From Bacteroidales bacterium (GTDB lineage Bacteria; Bacteroidota; Bacteroidia; Bacteroidales; GCA-2748055), in the NCBI GenBank assembly GCA_023138875.1, contig JAGLOO010000052.1, forward strand, positions 1 to 64,000: a DNA stretch of 64,000 bases. The letters are read 5' to 3'. Positions 44,072-52,071 of this stretch are shown piece by piece. Within the stretch, counting starts at the first letter, position 1. Every line of letters starts with the position of its first letter. Position numbers and translations under genes: made by a program. The notes beneath the pieces were generated by a model. It worked only from the letters and a program-made list of their open reading frames with translations, was not told where the DNA came from and did not search any database.

Positions 44072-45268
44072 ATGTTGTACAGAATCCTCACTTTCGTATC
44101 AATTTCCGGACTCCTGTTTACCACAGGTTGTTTCCGGAACAACCCCACTGATCCTGATGGTGGCACAGCCGGGATCTTCATTGAGATCATCGGTTTGCTT
44201 GAGGGCGGATCAGGGAAGACGGTCGTTCTGGAGGAGATGGGAGCCAGGGAATTTATCCCGGTGGATACGGTAACCATTGACGAATCGGGGGCCTTTGAAA
44301 TCTCCTTTGTGTCTGATGAGGCAGCTTTTTATGTACTCCGACACGGCCATACCGGGTACGTAACATTGCTTTTGGAGCCAGGGGAATCCATTGAATTTTC
44401 CGGTACTATTGGAAAAACGGATCCCTACCAGGTCAGCGGGTCTGAAGGTTCTGAACTGCTCCGGGCACTCTCTTCAAAACATAAACACGCGCTCAATGCA
44501 CTGGGAGAAGTCACCAGGCAGAACAGAGAGCTGGTATCTTCACCTGATTATTCAAGATTAAAGCCGGTTCTGGATGGTCAATTTGACTCCATTACGGCTG
44601 GCTTCTACGAATACTCTCTGGAGTTTATTCATCAGAATGCGGGCTCACTCGCCATCCTGGTAGCCCTTTATAATCTTTACGGCCAAGGACTTCCTGTATT
44701 TCATCCTGAAACAGACCTCCACGTTTACCGTTTTGTTGATTCAGCATTAATGTCAGGGTACAGTGGATTCGACGCAGTTGATCTTCTGCATGCCCAGTTG
44801 ATGGAGGCGGATCAATCGCTGAAAGAGGAATATCATGTTCCCGGTCTTCAGAAGGGCGAGATCGCCCCCGATTTTGTATCTTCACGGCCTGATGGCCAGC
44901 AGATGGCACTTTCGGATCTGAGAGGAAACTATGTATTGTTGAGTTTCTGGGCCGGATGGAGCCGGTTGAGCAGGGAAGAAAACAGCGTTCTAAAACAGGC
45001 ATACGAGATGTATTCAGAACATCCTTTTAAAATCCTGCAGGTTTCGCTGGATGATGAAAGAGGTGCGTGGATCGGGGCCATCAGGGAAGATGCCCTGGCG
45101 TGGGATCACGTTAGTGAACTCAGGCGCTGGGAAACTGTTGTAGCCGATCTTTACCATGTAGAGAAAATACCCTCCAACGTATTGATTGATCCTGATGGCA
45201 GGATCGTCGAAACAGATCTGCTTGGAGACAAATTATTAGAAAAACTTGGAGAAATATTTAGTAAGTGA
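44072..45268 (+). CDS. Thioredoxin-fold lipoprotein without redox cysteines (first of two)
   Basis: The 398-residue protein has a signal peptide with lipobox ending at Cys20 (TTGC), an N-terminal beta-rich DUF4369-like domain (about residues 35-120), a helical middle, and an AhpC/TSA-type thioredoxin domain from about residue 262 (GEIAPDFVSSRPDGQQMALSDL). In ordinary relatives the active site is WCxxC; here residues 293-301 read WAGWSRLSR, so both cysteines are gone. The only cysteine in the whole protein is the lipidation residue. The cis-Pro is kept in EKIPSNV. It is followed by a paralogous gene whose ATG lies five bases after this stop. Most likely a non-enzymatic binding or structural role. 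Confidence 0.85.
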   Translation: MLYRILTFVSISGLLFTTGCFRNNPTDPDGGTAGIFIEIIGLLEGGSGKTVVLEEMGAREFIPVDTVTIDESGAFEISFVSDEAAFYVLRHGHTGYVTLLLEPGESIEFSGTIGKTDPYQVSGSEGSELLRALSSKHKHALNALGEVTRQNRELVSSPDYSRLKPVLDGQFDSITAGFYEYSLEFIHQNAGSLAILVALYNLYGQGLPVFHPETDLHVYRFVDSALMSGYSGFDAVDLLHAQLMEADQSLKEEYHVPGLQKGEIAPDFVSSRPDGQQMALSDLRGNYVLLSFWAGWSRLSREENSVLKQAYEMYSEHPFKILQVSLDDERGAWIGAIREDALAWDHVSELRRWETVVADLYHVEKIPSNVLIDPDGRIVETDLLGDKLLEKLGEIFSK

Positions 45269-45273
45269 TCAAA

Positions 45274-46437
45274 ATGAGAATACAACGCATATTCATCTTC
45301 ATGATGCTGGTTACCAGTGTTGCCTGCAGCAGGAACAATATAGTAATCAAGGGTCTGGTTGAAGGAGGTGATGGTACACACATCACCTTTGAAAGGCTGG
45401 ATGTAAACCGGATGACAGTGATTGATTCTGTAAAAATTAAAAAAGGTGGTGCATTTTCTTTTAGCACCAAGCTGGAGGAACCGGAGTTATTCATTCTCAA
45501 AAATGAGCAGGGAGATATCCTGAACCTGCTTCTTTCTCCTGGTGACCATGTATCCGTTTCAACTAAATCGGAATCATTTGGAAGTGATTACACAGTGGAA
45601 GGTTCATCTGATTCTGAGAATATCAGGCTGCTGGTAGAGCATCTGAACAGGACCAGGATCGAGCTCGATTCTCTTCTGAATCTGGCCGACTCCATTGAGG
45701 ACACTGGGAACCCGCAGATGGATATCATCCGCAATGCATACGCTCAATCGGTCATCAAACAAAAACGTTTTACCATTAGTTACCTGGTGCAAAACATGTC
45801 ATCCCTTTCCAGTGTATATGCCCTTTACCAGAAGTTTGGTGATGAGAACCTGATCCTCAGAAATGAAACCGATTTACAGTATTTTATAGTGGTGGCAGAT
45901 TCTCTTGAGGTTGTTCACCCCAACTCATCCCTTACGAAATCACTTCGTGCGGATATTGAAAGACGGCAGGCCATGTACAGGCAGACGAACCAGTTGAACA
46001 CGCTGTTGGATATGACCGATGATTCTGATAATACAGGCCTGCTGGATCTTACCATTGCAGACAGGGACAGGAATGAAATCACGCTTTCCACGCTGAAGGG
46101 AAAGGTAGTCCTGGTTGTCTTCTGGGCTTCCGGCGATGAAGCAAGTATCCAATCATTGCTGCGTTTACGATCCACCTATAACTGCTATCAAGACAGCGGA
46201 TTTGAGATTTATGCCATCTCGCTGGATAATAACAAGATTCGCTGGATGGAAGCCATCGATTTCAACGAGTTCAGGTGGATTAATGTTTCAGAACTTTCCT
46301 ACCCCGACTCACGGGCAAATCTATTGTATAATGTAACCGTGTTGCCCTCAAGCTTCCTGATTAACAGGGAGGGTGATATTGTAGCCAAGAACCTGTATGG
46401 AAGAACCCTGGAGACGTGGCTGGACAATCTCCTGTAG
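45274..46437 (+). CDS. Thioredoxin-fold lipoprotein without redox cysteines (second of two)
   Basis: The 387-residue protein repeats the architecture of its upstream neighbour: signal peptide with lipobox ending in VTSVAC, DUF4369-like domain, helical linker, and thioredoxin-like domain (LTIADRDRNEITLSTLKGK onward). The active-site stretch reads WASGDEASIQ, so the CXXC is lost here too, while the cis-Pro in VLPSSF is kept. The protein keeps one other cysteine (YNCYQD). A GTG at 45265 is in frame, but the ATG at 45274 gives the natural signal peptide. The two genes look like an old tandem duplication, with strong sequence divergence. The 3' end meets lpxH within eight bases. Confidence 0.85.
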   Translation: MRIQRIFIFMMLVTSVACSRNNIVIKGLVEGGDGTHITFERLDVNRMTVIDSVKIKKGGAFSFSTKLEEPELFILKNEQGDILNLLLSPGDHVSVSTKSESFGSDYTVEGSSDSENIRLLVEHLNRTRIELDSLLNLADSIEDTGNPQMDIIRNAYAQSVIKQKRFTISYLVQNMSSLSSVYALYQKFGDENLILRNETDLQYFIVVADSLEVVHPNSSLTKSLRADIERRQAMYRQTNQLNTLLDMTDDSDNTGLLDLTIADRDRNEITLSTLKGKVVLVVFWASGDEASIQSLLRLRSTYNCYQDSGFEIYAISLDNNKIRWMEAIDFNEFRWINVSELSYPDSRANLLYNVTVLPSSFLINREGDIVAKNLYGRTLETWLDNLL

Positions 46438-46444
46438 TTTATTT

Positions 46445-47221
46445 ATGCCTGAAAGAACCCGCATATACTTCGCATCAGACCTCCACCTGGGCATGCATCC
46501 CGTGGAGGAAAGCCGTCAGCGCGAACAATTTTTCGTACAGTGGCTTGATGAAATCCGTAAAGATGCCAGGGAATTATGGTTGCTGGGGGATGTATTCGAT
46601 TACTGGTATGAATATAAAAAAGTAGTCCCCCGGGGCTTCACAAGATTCCTTGGTAAACTGGCTGCGTTGAGTGATGAAGGAGTGGAAATCCATCTGTTTC
46701 CCGGTAATCACGATGTCTGGATCTTCAATTACCTGCCACAGGAGATTGGACTTAAGGTTCATCGAAAACCTTTGACCATGACCTGGAACAACCACCTTTT
46801 TTTGCTCGGACATGGTGATGGAGTATACCGGGGCGACCATGTGTACAGAATGCTTCAGCAGATTTTTAAGAACCGCCTCATGCAATGGTTGTATGCCCGA
46901 CTCCATCCAAACGGATCCATCGCTTTCGCACACTGGTGGTCCAGGAAAAGCCGGATGAGAAAAGGAGCCATTGGTTCTTTCAAGGGCGTGGATAATGAGC
47001 ACCAGGTCCAGTTTGCCAGACAAAAGCTAAAGGAAGATCCGAATATCGAATTCTTTTTATTCGGGCACCGCCATATCCCCTTTGATATCCGCATTGGCGA
47101 TCATAGCCGGGTGATCTGTCTGGGTGACTGGATCGGCAATTTCACCTATGCTGTATTTGACGGGGAAGAACTTCAGCTCAAGAAATTCTTTGAGGACCGG
47201 GGGGAGATCATCAAACTATAG
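46445..47221 (+). CDS. lpxH: UDP-2,3-diacylglucosamine diphosphatase
   Basis: LpxH cuts UDP-2,3-diacylglucosamine to lipid X, a step of lipid A synthesis. The 258-residue metallophosphoesterase has all core motifs: FASDLHLGMHP, LLGDVFDYWYE, FPGNHDVWIFNY, LGHGDGVYRGD and FFLFGHRHIPF. The frame is open upstream to 46397 inside the lipoprotein gene; ATG 46445, seven bases past that gene's stop, gives the family start and is chosen. It belongs to the LpxH2-like branch common in Bacteroidota; separation from other UDP-sugar phosphodiesterases rests on similarity. Confidence 0.9.
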   Translation: MPERTRIYFASDLHLGMHPVEESRQREQFFVQWLDEIRKDARELWLLGDVFDYWYEYKKVVPRGFTRFLGKLAALSDEGVEIHLFPGNHDVWIFNYLPQEIGLKVHRKPLTMTWNNHLFLLGHGDGVYRGDHVYRMLQQIFKNRLMQWLYARLHPNGSIAFAHWWSRKSRMRKGAIGSFKGVDNEHQVQFARQKLKEDPNIEFFLFGHRHIPFDIRIGDHSRVICLGDWIGNFTYAVFDGEELQLKKFFEDRGEIIKL

Positions 47222-47348
47222 CATCCGAAGGATATTCATCTCGCACTGAAATTCATTCTCCAGGATCTGTATTGAAGGGATTGTCAAACGGCACTACAAA
47301 ACTCAATTTGTTTTGAGACGACCTCCATTTTTTGTTAATCAATATGCT

Positions 47349-49646
47349 TTAAGCGAAAAATCCGATCGTGACAGTAAGCCCTGCCATAACAACAGACACC
47401 ATGGTCATCAGTTTGATCAGGATATTCAGTGAAGGACCTGAAGTGTCTTTGAAGGGATCACCAACGGTATCACCCACAACTGCCGCTTTGTGTGTTTCAC
47501 TTCCTTTTCCTCCGTAATTGCCTTTTTCAATGAACTTTTTGGCATTGTCCCAGGCGCCACCTGAATTGTTAAGCATCACAGCCAGGGTAAATCCGGTGGT
47601 CAGTCCACCTACCAGGAGACCAACAACTCCAGCCACACCAAAGATGATTCCAATAACCACTGGAACGATGATAGCGAGCAAAGACGGAAAGATCATCTCT
47701 CGCTGTGCACCCTTGGTTGATATGGCCACACATTTGGCATATTCAGGGGTGGCTGTTCCTTCCATGATCCCGGGGATCTCGCGGAACTGTCTGCGCACTT
47801 CCTCAACCATGGCACTAGCGGCACGGCCTACAGCTTTCATGGTCATGGCACAGAATACAAATGACATCATGGCACCCAGGAAGATACCTCCGAGCACCAT
47901 GGGATTGAACAATGAAAGATCATACGCCGCAACAAAGTCATGGATGGTCGCACTGCCCAACTTTATTGTTGTGAGTCCGTCGGCTGCAGCGGGAGCATGG
48001 TCTGTATAGAACAGTGTCTCACCAACCTGCTTGAACCCTTCCACGCTTTTATCAGCTACTCTCCCAAGCCAGAGCCTCACCTCCTCCATATAGGCAGCCA
48101 GCAAAGCCATGGCAGTCAGAGCAGCAGAACCAATGGCAAATCCTTTGCCGGTAGCTGCAGTGGTATTCCCAAGCATATCCAACGCATCGGTTCTTTCGCG
48201 TACTTCAGGCGGAAGTTTTGCCATCTCTGCGTTTCCACCTGCGTTATCGGCAATGGGTCCGAATGCATCCGTTGCCAGGGTGATCCCCAGTGTGGAAAGC
48301 ATACCCACAGCTGCAAATCCAATCCCGTATACACCCCTTGCGAAGTCCTGGAACCCTCCTGAAAAACCATAAGCAGCGAGGATACCAATCACGATGGTGA
48401 TAACAGGTATCCAGGTTGAATACATTCCTACGGCAATACCATCAATGATGGTGGTTGCAGGTCCCTGTTTTGCCTGTTTTGCAATACCCCTGGTGTGCTT
48501 ATACTCATCAGATGTAAACAGTTCTGTTCCCTGTCCTATCACAACACCTGCAACCAATCCGGCCACAACAGCGCCGAAAATACCCCAGGAAACCCAACCG
48601 GCAGAAGCCATAATGGCCATCGCGCCAAGAATAAGGACCGAACTACCACCTGTTCCAAACAACAGCGCGTTGAGCAGGTTTTTCTGGGTAGCCGACTCTT
48701 TGGATCGTACCATGAAAATCCCTACAATGGAAAGTACGATTCCAATTCCGGCCACAATCATGGGAGCCACAACAGCCATCCCCTGTTCTGCACCTGAGAG
48801 TCCGGGAAGGGCGGCGCCAAGGGCAGCGGTAGCCAGGATGGAACCACAATAAGATTCATAAAGGTCTGCACCCATTCCAGCCACATCACCGACGTTATCG
48901 CCAACGTTGTCGGCAATGGTAGCAGGATTGCGGGGATCGTCCTCAGGAATTCCGGCTTCAACTTTACCAACCAGGTCAGCACCCACGTCAGCCGCCTTGG
49001 TAAAAATACCACCACCCACACGTGCAAACAACGCCTGGGTAGATGCACCCATCCCGAATGTCAGCATGGTGGCAGTGATCTCAACAAGTTTCTGTTTTTC
49101 AGTAGTTCCTGCGTGTACAAAAGTCAATCCAGCCCAGGAAACACCTGTCTCCATATTTTCAGGTGTGAATACCAGCTTATGCAGAATCCAGAACCAACCG
49201 GTGATATCCAGCAAACCGAATCCAACAACGATCAGTCCCATTACCGCTCCACTGCGGAATGCAATCTGCAAGCCCTTATTCAGGGACTCAGATGCACCCT
49301 GGGCGGTCCTTGCTGAAGCAAATGTGGCAGTCTTCATGCCCAGGAATCCACACAGACCTGAAAAGAACCCACCAGTAAGAAAAGCTAACGGCACAAAGGG
49401 ATTCTGAACACCCAGGTAGGCCAGGAATATCAAAATAATCAGCAAAACCCCAAATACTAAACTGACAACCCTGTACTGGCGCCTTAGATAAGCCATGGCA
49501 CCATCACGTACATACTGTGCAATCTCTTTCATCCGGTCTGTTCCCTCCGAATTCTTCATCATGTTCTTGAAGAAGAACCATGCGAAAACAAGCGATACCA
49601 GTGCTGCTAGCGGGAGGATCCAAAATAGTCCAAAAAATTCGTTCAT
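47349..49646 (-). CDS. hppA: Membrane-bound ion-pumping pyrophosphatase
   Basis: This 765-residue integral enzyme uses pyrophosphate hydrolysis to pump H+ or Na+ across the membrane. It has about 16 hydrophobic segments and the family signatures: [39 protein letters not shown], given here as [17 protein letters not shown] followed by [11 protein letters not shown], and [19 protein letters not shown] near the end. The stretch [14 protein letters not shown] has Ala where K+-independent enzymes have Lys, which marks a K+-dependent enzyme. Whether it moves Na+, H+ or both is not decidable here. The frame extends to 49685, but ATG 49646 gives the natural hydrophobic start. A TACCTTTG box lies about 35 bases upstream. 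Confidence 0.96.
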   Translation of the reverse strand: MNEFFGLFWILPLAALVSLVFAWFFFKNMMKNSEGTDRMKEIAQYVRDGAMAYLRRQYRVVSLVFGVLLIILIFLAYLGVQNPFVPLAFLTGGFFSGLCGFLGMKTATFASARTAQGASESLNKGLQIAFRSGAVMGLIVVGFGLLDITGWFWILHKLVFTPENMETGVSWAGLTFVHAGTTEKQKLVEITATMLTFGMGASTQALFARVGGGIFTKAADVGADLVGKVEAGIPEDDPRNPATIADNVGDNVGDVAGMGADLYESYCGSILATAALGAALPGLSGAEQGMAVVAPMIVAGIGIVLSIVGIFMVRSKESATQKNLLNALLFGTGGSSVLILGAMAIMASAGWVSWGIFGAVVAGLVAGVVIGQGTELFTSDEYKHTRGIAKQAKQGPATTIIDGIAVGMYSTWIPVITIVIGILAAYGFSGGFQDFARGVYGIGFAAVGMLSTLGITLATDAFGPIADNAGGNAEMAKLPPEVRERTDALDMLGNTTAATGKGFAIGSAALTAMALLAAYMEEVRLWLGRVADKSVEGFKQVGETLFYTDHAPAAADGLTTIKLGSATIHDFVAAYDLSLFNPMVLGGIFLGAMMSFVFCAMTMKAVGRAASAMVEEVRRQFREIPGIMEGTATPEYAKCVAISTKGAQREMIFPSLLAIIVPVVIGIIFGVAGVVGLLVGGLTTGFTLAVMLNNSGGAWDNAKKFIEKGNYGGKGSETHKAAVVGDTVGDPFKDTSGPSLNILIKLMTMVSVVMAGLTVTIGFFA

Positions 49647-49682
49647 AACTCTATATTTTAAGCGTTTAGTTTTAAACAGGAT

Positions 49683-49690
49683 CAAAGGTA
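49683..49690 (-). promoter_or_regulatory. -7 box of the hppA promoter
   Basis: The minus strand reads TACCTTTG, a perfect TAnnTTTG, about 37 bases before the hppA start. The -33 element is weak. It lies 50 bases from the left end of the IS3-type element. Confidence 0.5.
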
Positions 49691-49733
49691 TAGAATTTGA
49701 TTTTAGAATGACATTAAATTAATTGTGTTATAT

Positions 49734-49745
49734 GAAAATTGACAT
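49734..49745 (+). repeat. Direct repeat flanking the IS element (left copy)
   Basis: GAAAATTGACAT at 49734-49745 recurs exactly at 51259-51270. The two copies abut the outer ends of the element, so they look like its target duplication. Twelve bases are more than the 3-5 usual for IS3-family elements. Confidence 0.75.
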
Positions 49746-49774
49746 TGTATATTAGCCCCAATTAAATGTAAGCA
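49746..49774 (+). repeat. Left terminal inverted repeat of the IS3-type element
   Basis: It starts TGTATATTAGCCCC and matches the reverse complement of the right end (51234-51258) at nearly every position, apart from two small insertions of two bases each. Confidence 0.75.
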
Positions 49775-49801
49775 GATGAAATTCTTAAATATTTCTTAAA
49801 T

Positions 49802-50122
49802 ATGCAGGAAGAAACATGTGCAAAAATGGTAGAACAAGGCAAACGTCGTAGAATAAGCAAGAAGCAAAAGGCCGAAATAGTATTAACATTATTACGAGGG
49901 GAGTCGATCGAGGAGCTTAGCAGGAACAATAGTATTGCAGTCCATGAGATTGCCCAATGGAGGGATTCCTTTCTGGAAGGTGGAAGTAAAGGACTAATGA
50001 AGCGAAGCAAGAGTAATAGCCGGGAAGCGGAGTTGGAACGCATCATTGGCCGACAACAAATGGAGATAGAACTCCTAAAAAAAAAGACGAAGGGGTTTGG
50101 GAGGAACAACGGGAATACGTGA
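49802..50122 (+). CDS. IS3-family transposase OrfA
   Basis: This 106-residue protein has an N-terminal helix-turn-helix of the IS3/IS150 OrfA type (RRRISKKQKAEIVLTLLRGE, then SIEELSRNNSIAVHEIAQWRD) that binds the terminal inverted repeats, and a C-terminal leucine-rich coiled coil (ELERIIGRQQMEIELLKKK) that drives oligomerisation. The A-rich end of the frame holds the slippery heptamer A_AAA_AAG at 50080-50086, in the correct register. Without a shift it stops at 50122, overlapping orfB by four bases. Confidence 0.9.
   Translation: MQEETCAKMVEQGKRRRISKKQKAEIVLTLLRGESIEELSRNNSIAVHEIAQWRDSFLEGGSKGLMKRSKSNSREAELERIIGRQQMEIELLKKKTKGFGRNNGNT
50080..50086 (+). promoter_or_regulatory. Programmed -1 frameshift site for OrfAB
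   Basis: A nine-A run followed by G gives the heptamer A_AAA_AAG, with zero-frame codons AAA (50081-50083) and AAG (50084-50086). A -1 slip enters the orfB frame, which has no stop between 50086 and the orfB GTG at 50119. This gives a fused transposase, as in other IS3 elements. Confidence 0.8.
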
Positions 50123-51045
50123 GAGCAATGGCAACTCAGCTATCATTATCTACCGGCAAACCCTATCCAATGCAACAAATCCTATCTGTAGCTGAGCTTT
50201 CCTCCTCAGCATGGTACGATAAGCGTCCACGCAAAGGTAGCCAAAGGAGCAAGCCTGGTCCCAGGCCATACCTAAGTGACGATGAAGTATTGTCCGAGAT
50301 AAAAGCATACCTGAGGTCACCGTATTTCAATTCAGAAGGGTATATCAAGGTTCACGCACGGCTTAAGCGCAAAGGAATAAGAGTCGGGAAAAACAGGGTT
50401 TACAAGCTTATGCAAGAAGCAAACTTGCTAAATGAGACAATCAGGAAGACCGGCTCAGGAAGGATACATGACGGGAGCATCATTACTGAGCGACCAAATA
50501 CGCTATGGGCCACTGATGGAAAGGAATTCTGGACTGAGCAAGAAGGTAAATGTCACTTCATTGGTGTTATAGACCATTTTGATGATCAGATCATGTCATT
50601 CCATCTGTGCAAGAAGTTTGATCGTTATGCAGCGATGGAACCTCTCAGGGAAGCAATAAAGAACGAATTCGGATCAGTGGATAAGGGCGTCTGCAATGGC
50701 ATGGGGATAGCCTTACGGTCAGACCACGGAAGCCAGTTCTATTCAAGAGAATATCAGAAAGAATTGAGATACCTGGGAATAGACTACTCACCAGCATTTG
50801 TTAGAAGCCCAGAGTGCAATGGGATCATCGAGAGATTCCACAGAACGTTGAACGAACAAATCTTTCATCAAAAAAGATTCAAAAGCCTTGAACAGGCTGA
50901 AATGGAGATAGGGATATTTATCAAAGCTTATAATGAAAAATGGCTCTTACATCGATTAGGGTTGCGGTCTCCAATTGAATACAGGGAGGCTTACATGAAA
51001 CAAGATGTCAATGAACTCTCAAATATTTTTGTTGACTATGGCTGA
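50119..51045 (+). CDS. IS3-family transposase OrfB (DDE domain)
   Basis: This 308-residue frame holds the helical HTH_21 region (YLRSPYFNSEGYIKVHARLKR, about residues 64-84) and the integrase core with the catalytic triad Asp133 (TLWATDGKEFW), Asp202 (LRSDHGSQFYS) and Glu238 (ECNGIIERFH), so DD(35)E. It starts with GTG at 50119, overlapping orfA. Alone it is probably not the active form; the OrfAB fusion made by frameshifting is. The protein appears full-length with no internal stop. Confidence 0.93.
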   Translation: MRAMATQLSLSTGKPYPMQQILSVAELSSSAWYDKRPRKGSQRSKPGPRPYLSDDEVLSEIKAYLRSPYFNSEGYIKVHARLKRKGIRVGKNRVYKLMQEANLLNETIRKTGSGRIHDGSIITERPNTLWATDGKEFWTEQEGKCHFIGVIDHFDDQIMSFHLCKKFDRYAAMEPLREAIKNEFGSVDKGVCNGMGIALRSDHGSQFYSREYQKELRYLGIDYSPAFVRSPECNGIIERFHRTLNEQIFHQKRFKSLEQAEMEIGIFIKAYNEKWLLHRLGLRSPIEYREAYMKQDVNELSNIFVDYG

Positions 51046-51056
51046 AAAAAACTCAA

Positions 51057-51077
51057 CAAGCCGCTTTTGGCGGCTTG
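51057..51077. terminator. Hairpin inside the right end of the IS element
   Basis: CAAGCCGC (51057-51064) pairs with GCGGCTTG (51070-51077) around a 5-base loop. No T run follows on the plus strand. On the minus strand, TTGAGTTTTTTT follows, so it may stop transcription entering the element from the right, antisense to the transposase. Confidence 0.5.
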
Positions 51078-51233
51078 AAGATGGAATATATTTCCGTTGG
51101 CTAACCCTATTGCTGGCAAGTTGCTCTCCAGCAGAGCTTGCGTCCTCTTTGGGTAGCAACAGCGAAAGTAAATGAAATTTTTAACTCCTGAAAATCAGGA
51201 CGGTATATGATAAATGAAAAATACCTTAATTTT

Positions 51234-51258
51234 TGCTTACATAATTGGGGTTAATACA
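51234..51258 (-). repeat. Right terminal inverted repeat of the IS3-type element
   Basis: The minus strand reads TGTATTAACCCCAATTATGT onward, matching the left end. The plus-strand end is CA at 51257-51258. Confidence 0.75.
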
Positions 51259-51270
51259 GAAAATTGACAT
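51259..51270 (+). repeat. Direct repeat flanking the IS element (right copy)
   Basis: This exact copy of GAAAATTGACAT also supplies the TTG of the -33 element of the downstream promoter. Confidence 0.75.
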
Positions 51271-51294
51271 TGGCATCATTTGCTGCTATATTTG
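51264..51294 (+). promoter_or_regulatory. Promoter of the T9SS-substrate gene, abutting the IS
   Basis: TTG at 51264-51266 and TATATTTG at 51287-51294 are separated by 20 bases, matching the Bacteroidota consensus. The expected start is near 51301, 15 bases before the ATG at 51316. The IS ends six bases upstream of the -33 element. Confidence 0.65.
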
Positions 51295-51315
51295 TATAAA
51301 CCTAAATGCAGAGCC

Positions 51316-52065
51316 ATGAAACGATTTGCCCGCCTTTTTGCCATCATAGCAACTTCAGTGTTTTCGGTGACCCTTGTGTCAGCACAGTGCGAACCTGATA
51401 CCGTCGATTGCAAAGATACTGGTGATCCGGGTCAGATCTGTCCCCGCGAACTCCCCGATGCCACGATAAATGTCGCCTATGATGAGGTGATCACTGTGAT
51501 CCCACCCGGTTCCTTTGTATATCTGGGAAACGTAATTGAGGTGGTATACATTGTGATTGATTCGGTCCTGAACCTTCCTCCAGGAATTGATTATTTTCCC
51601 AATGCAACACGATTCTATCCCGATACCGCCTATTGTATCCAGATCACCGGCACACCTACGGAAACGGGAGATTATCCTTTATCTATCCATGTGACACCCT
51701 TTATCGATGTTGGAACTGGTCCCATTTCTGCCGGCCAGATTGTTGATGACACCTCGGTGGTGATGACCGTCCTGGGACCTTCGGGGATTGACCCATACCA
51801 GGTTCATGAGTTTCAGGTGCTCCCCAATGTTCCCAATCCATTTTCCGATGTCACCAGGCTGGGGTTTTTCACCCCGTTTGATGATCGTATTCAACTGCAG
51901 GTTTACAATATCCTGGGTGAATTGATGCACGAGGAAAGGCAGGGATCCCCTCCGGGAGAACACTATTTCCAGTTTGATGGTAGCAGGTTGCTGCCAGGCA
52001 CCTACTTTTACAGGGTAATCAACAGTACCAGGTTTTATACCGGGAAATTCATCAAATCGAAATAG
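51316..52065 (+). CDS. Secreted protein with type IX (type A) C-terminal sorting domain
   Basis: This 249-residue protein has a Sec signal peptide (residues 1-24, ending LVSAQ), a 140-residue body of predicted beta structure with short cysteine-containing segments near the N terminus (CEPDTVDC), and a C-terminal type A sorting domain: LPNVPNPFSDVTRLGFFTP, then YNILGELMHEE, then LLPGTYFYRV and GKFIKSK at the end. This domain is recognised by the T9SS, of which PorQ is encoded at 8877. The body has a putative-Ig-type ITGTPTETGDYPLSI segment, as in bacterial surface proteins. Function unknown. The frame extends 12 codons upstream, past the promoter. Confidence 0.85.
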   Translation: MKRFARLFAIIATSVFSVTLVSAQCEPDTVDCKDTGDPGQICPRELPDATINVAYDEVITVIPPGSFVYLGNVIEVVYIVIDSVLNLPPGIDYFPNATRFYPDTAYCIQITGTPTETGDYPLSIHVTPFIDVGTGPISAGQIVDDTSVVMTVLGPSGIDPYQVHEFQVLPNVPNPFSDVTRLGFFTPFDDRIQLQVYNILGELMHEERQGSPPGEHYFQFDGSRLLPGTYFYRVINSTRFYTGKFIKSK

Positions 52066-52071
52066 GTTCCT

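Larger units (their letters stand above)
49746..51258 (+). mobile_element. IS3-family insertion sequence, complete
   Basis: The element is 1513 bases long and carries overlapping orfA and orfB. Its ends are imperfect inverted repeats: TGTATATTAGCCCCAATTAA and so on at 49746-49774, and TGTATTAACCCCAATTATG and so on on the minus strand at 51258-51234, both ending TG...CA. A 12-base direct repeat flanks it. Transposition uses a DDE transposase made by a -1 frameshift between the two frames. A hairpin near 51057-51077 lies just inside the right end. All parts look intact, so it may still be active. It sits between hppA and the T9SS substrate gene. Confidence 0.88.

Noticed and set aside
47222-47348. 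A terminator between lpxH and hppA
   Set aside because: Only a 5-bp stem (CTCAA/TTGAG) is visible near 47305, too weak to call.
48109-48852. Long frames opposite hppA
   Set aside because: The conserved pyrophosphatase motifs are on the minus strand; the plus frames show only composition-driven openness.
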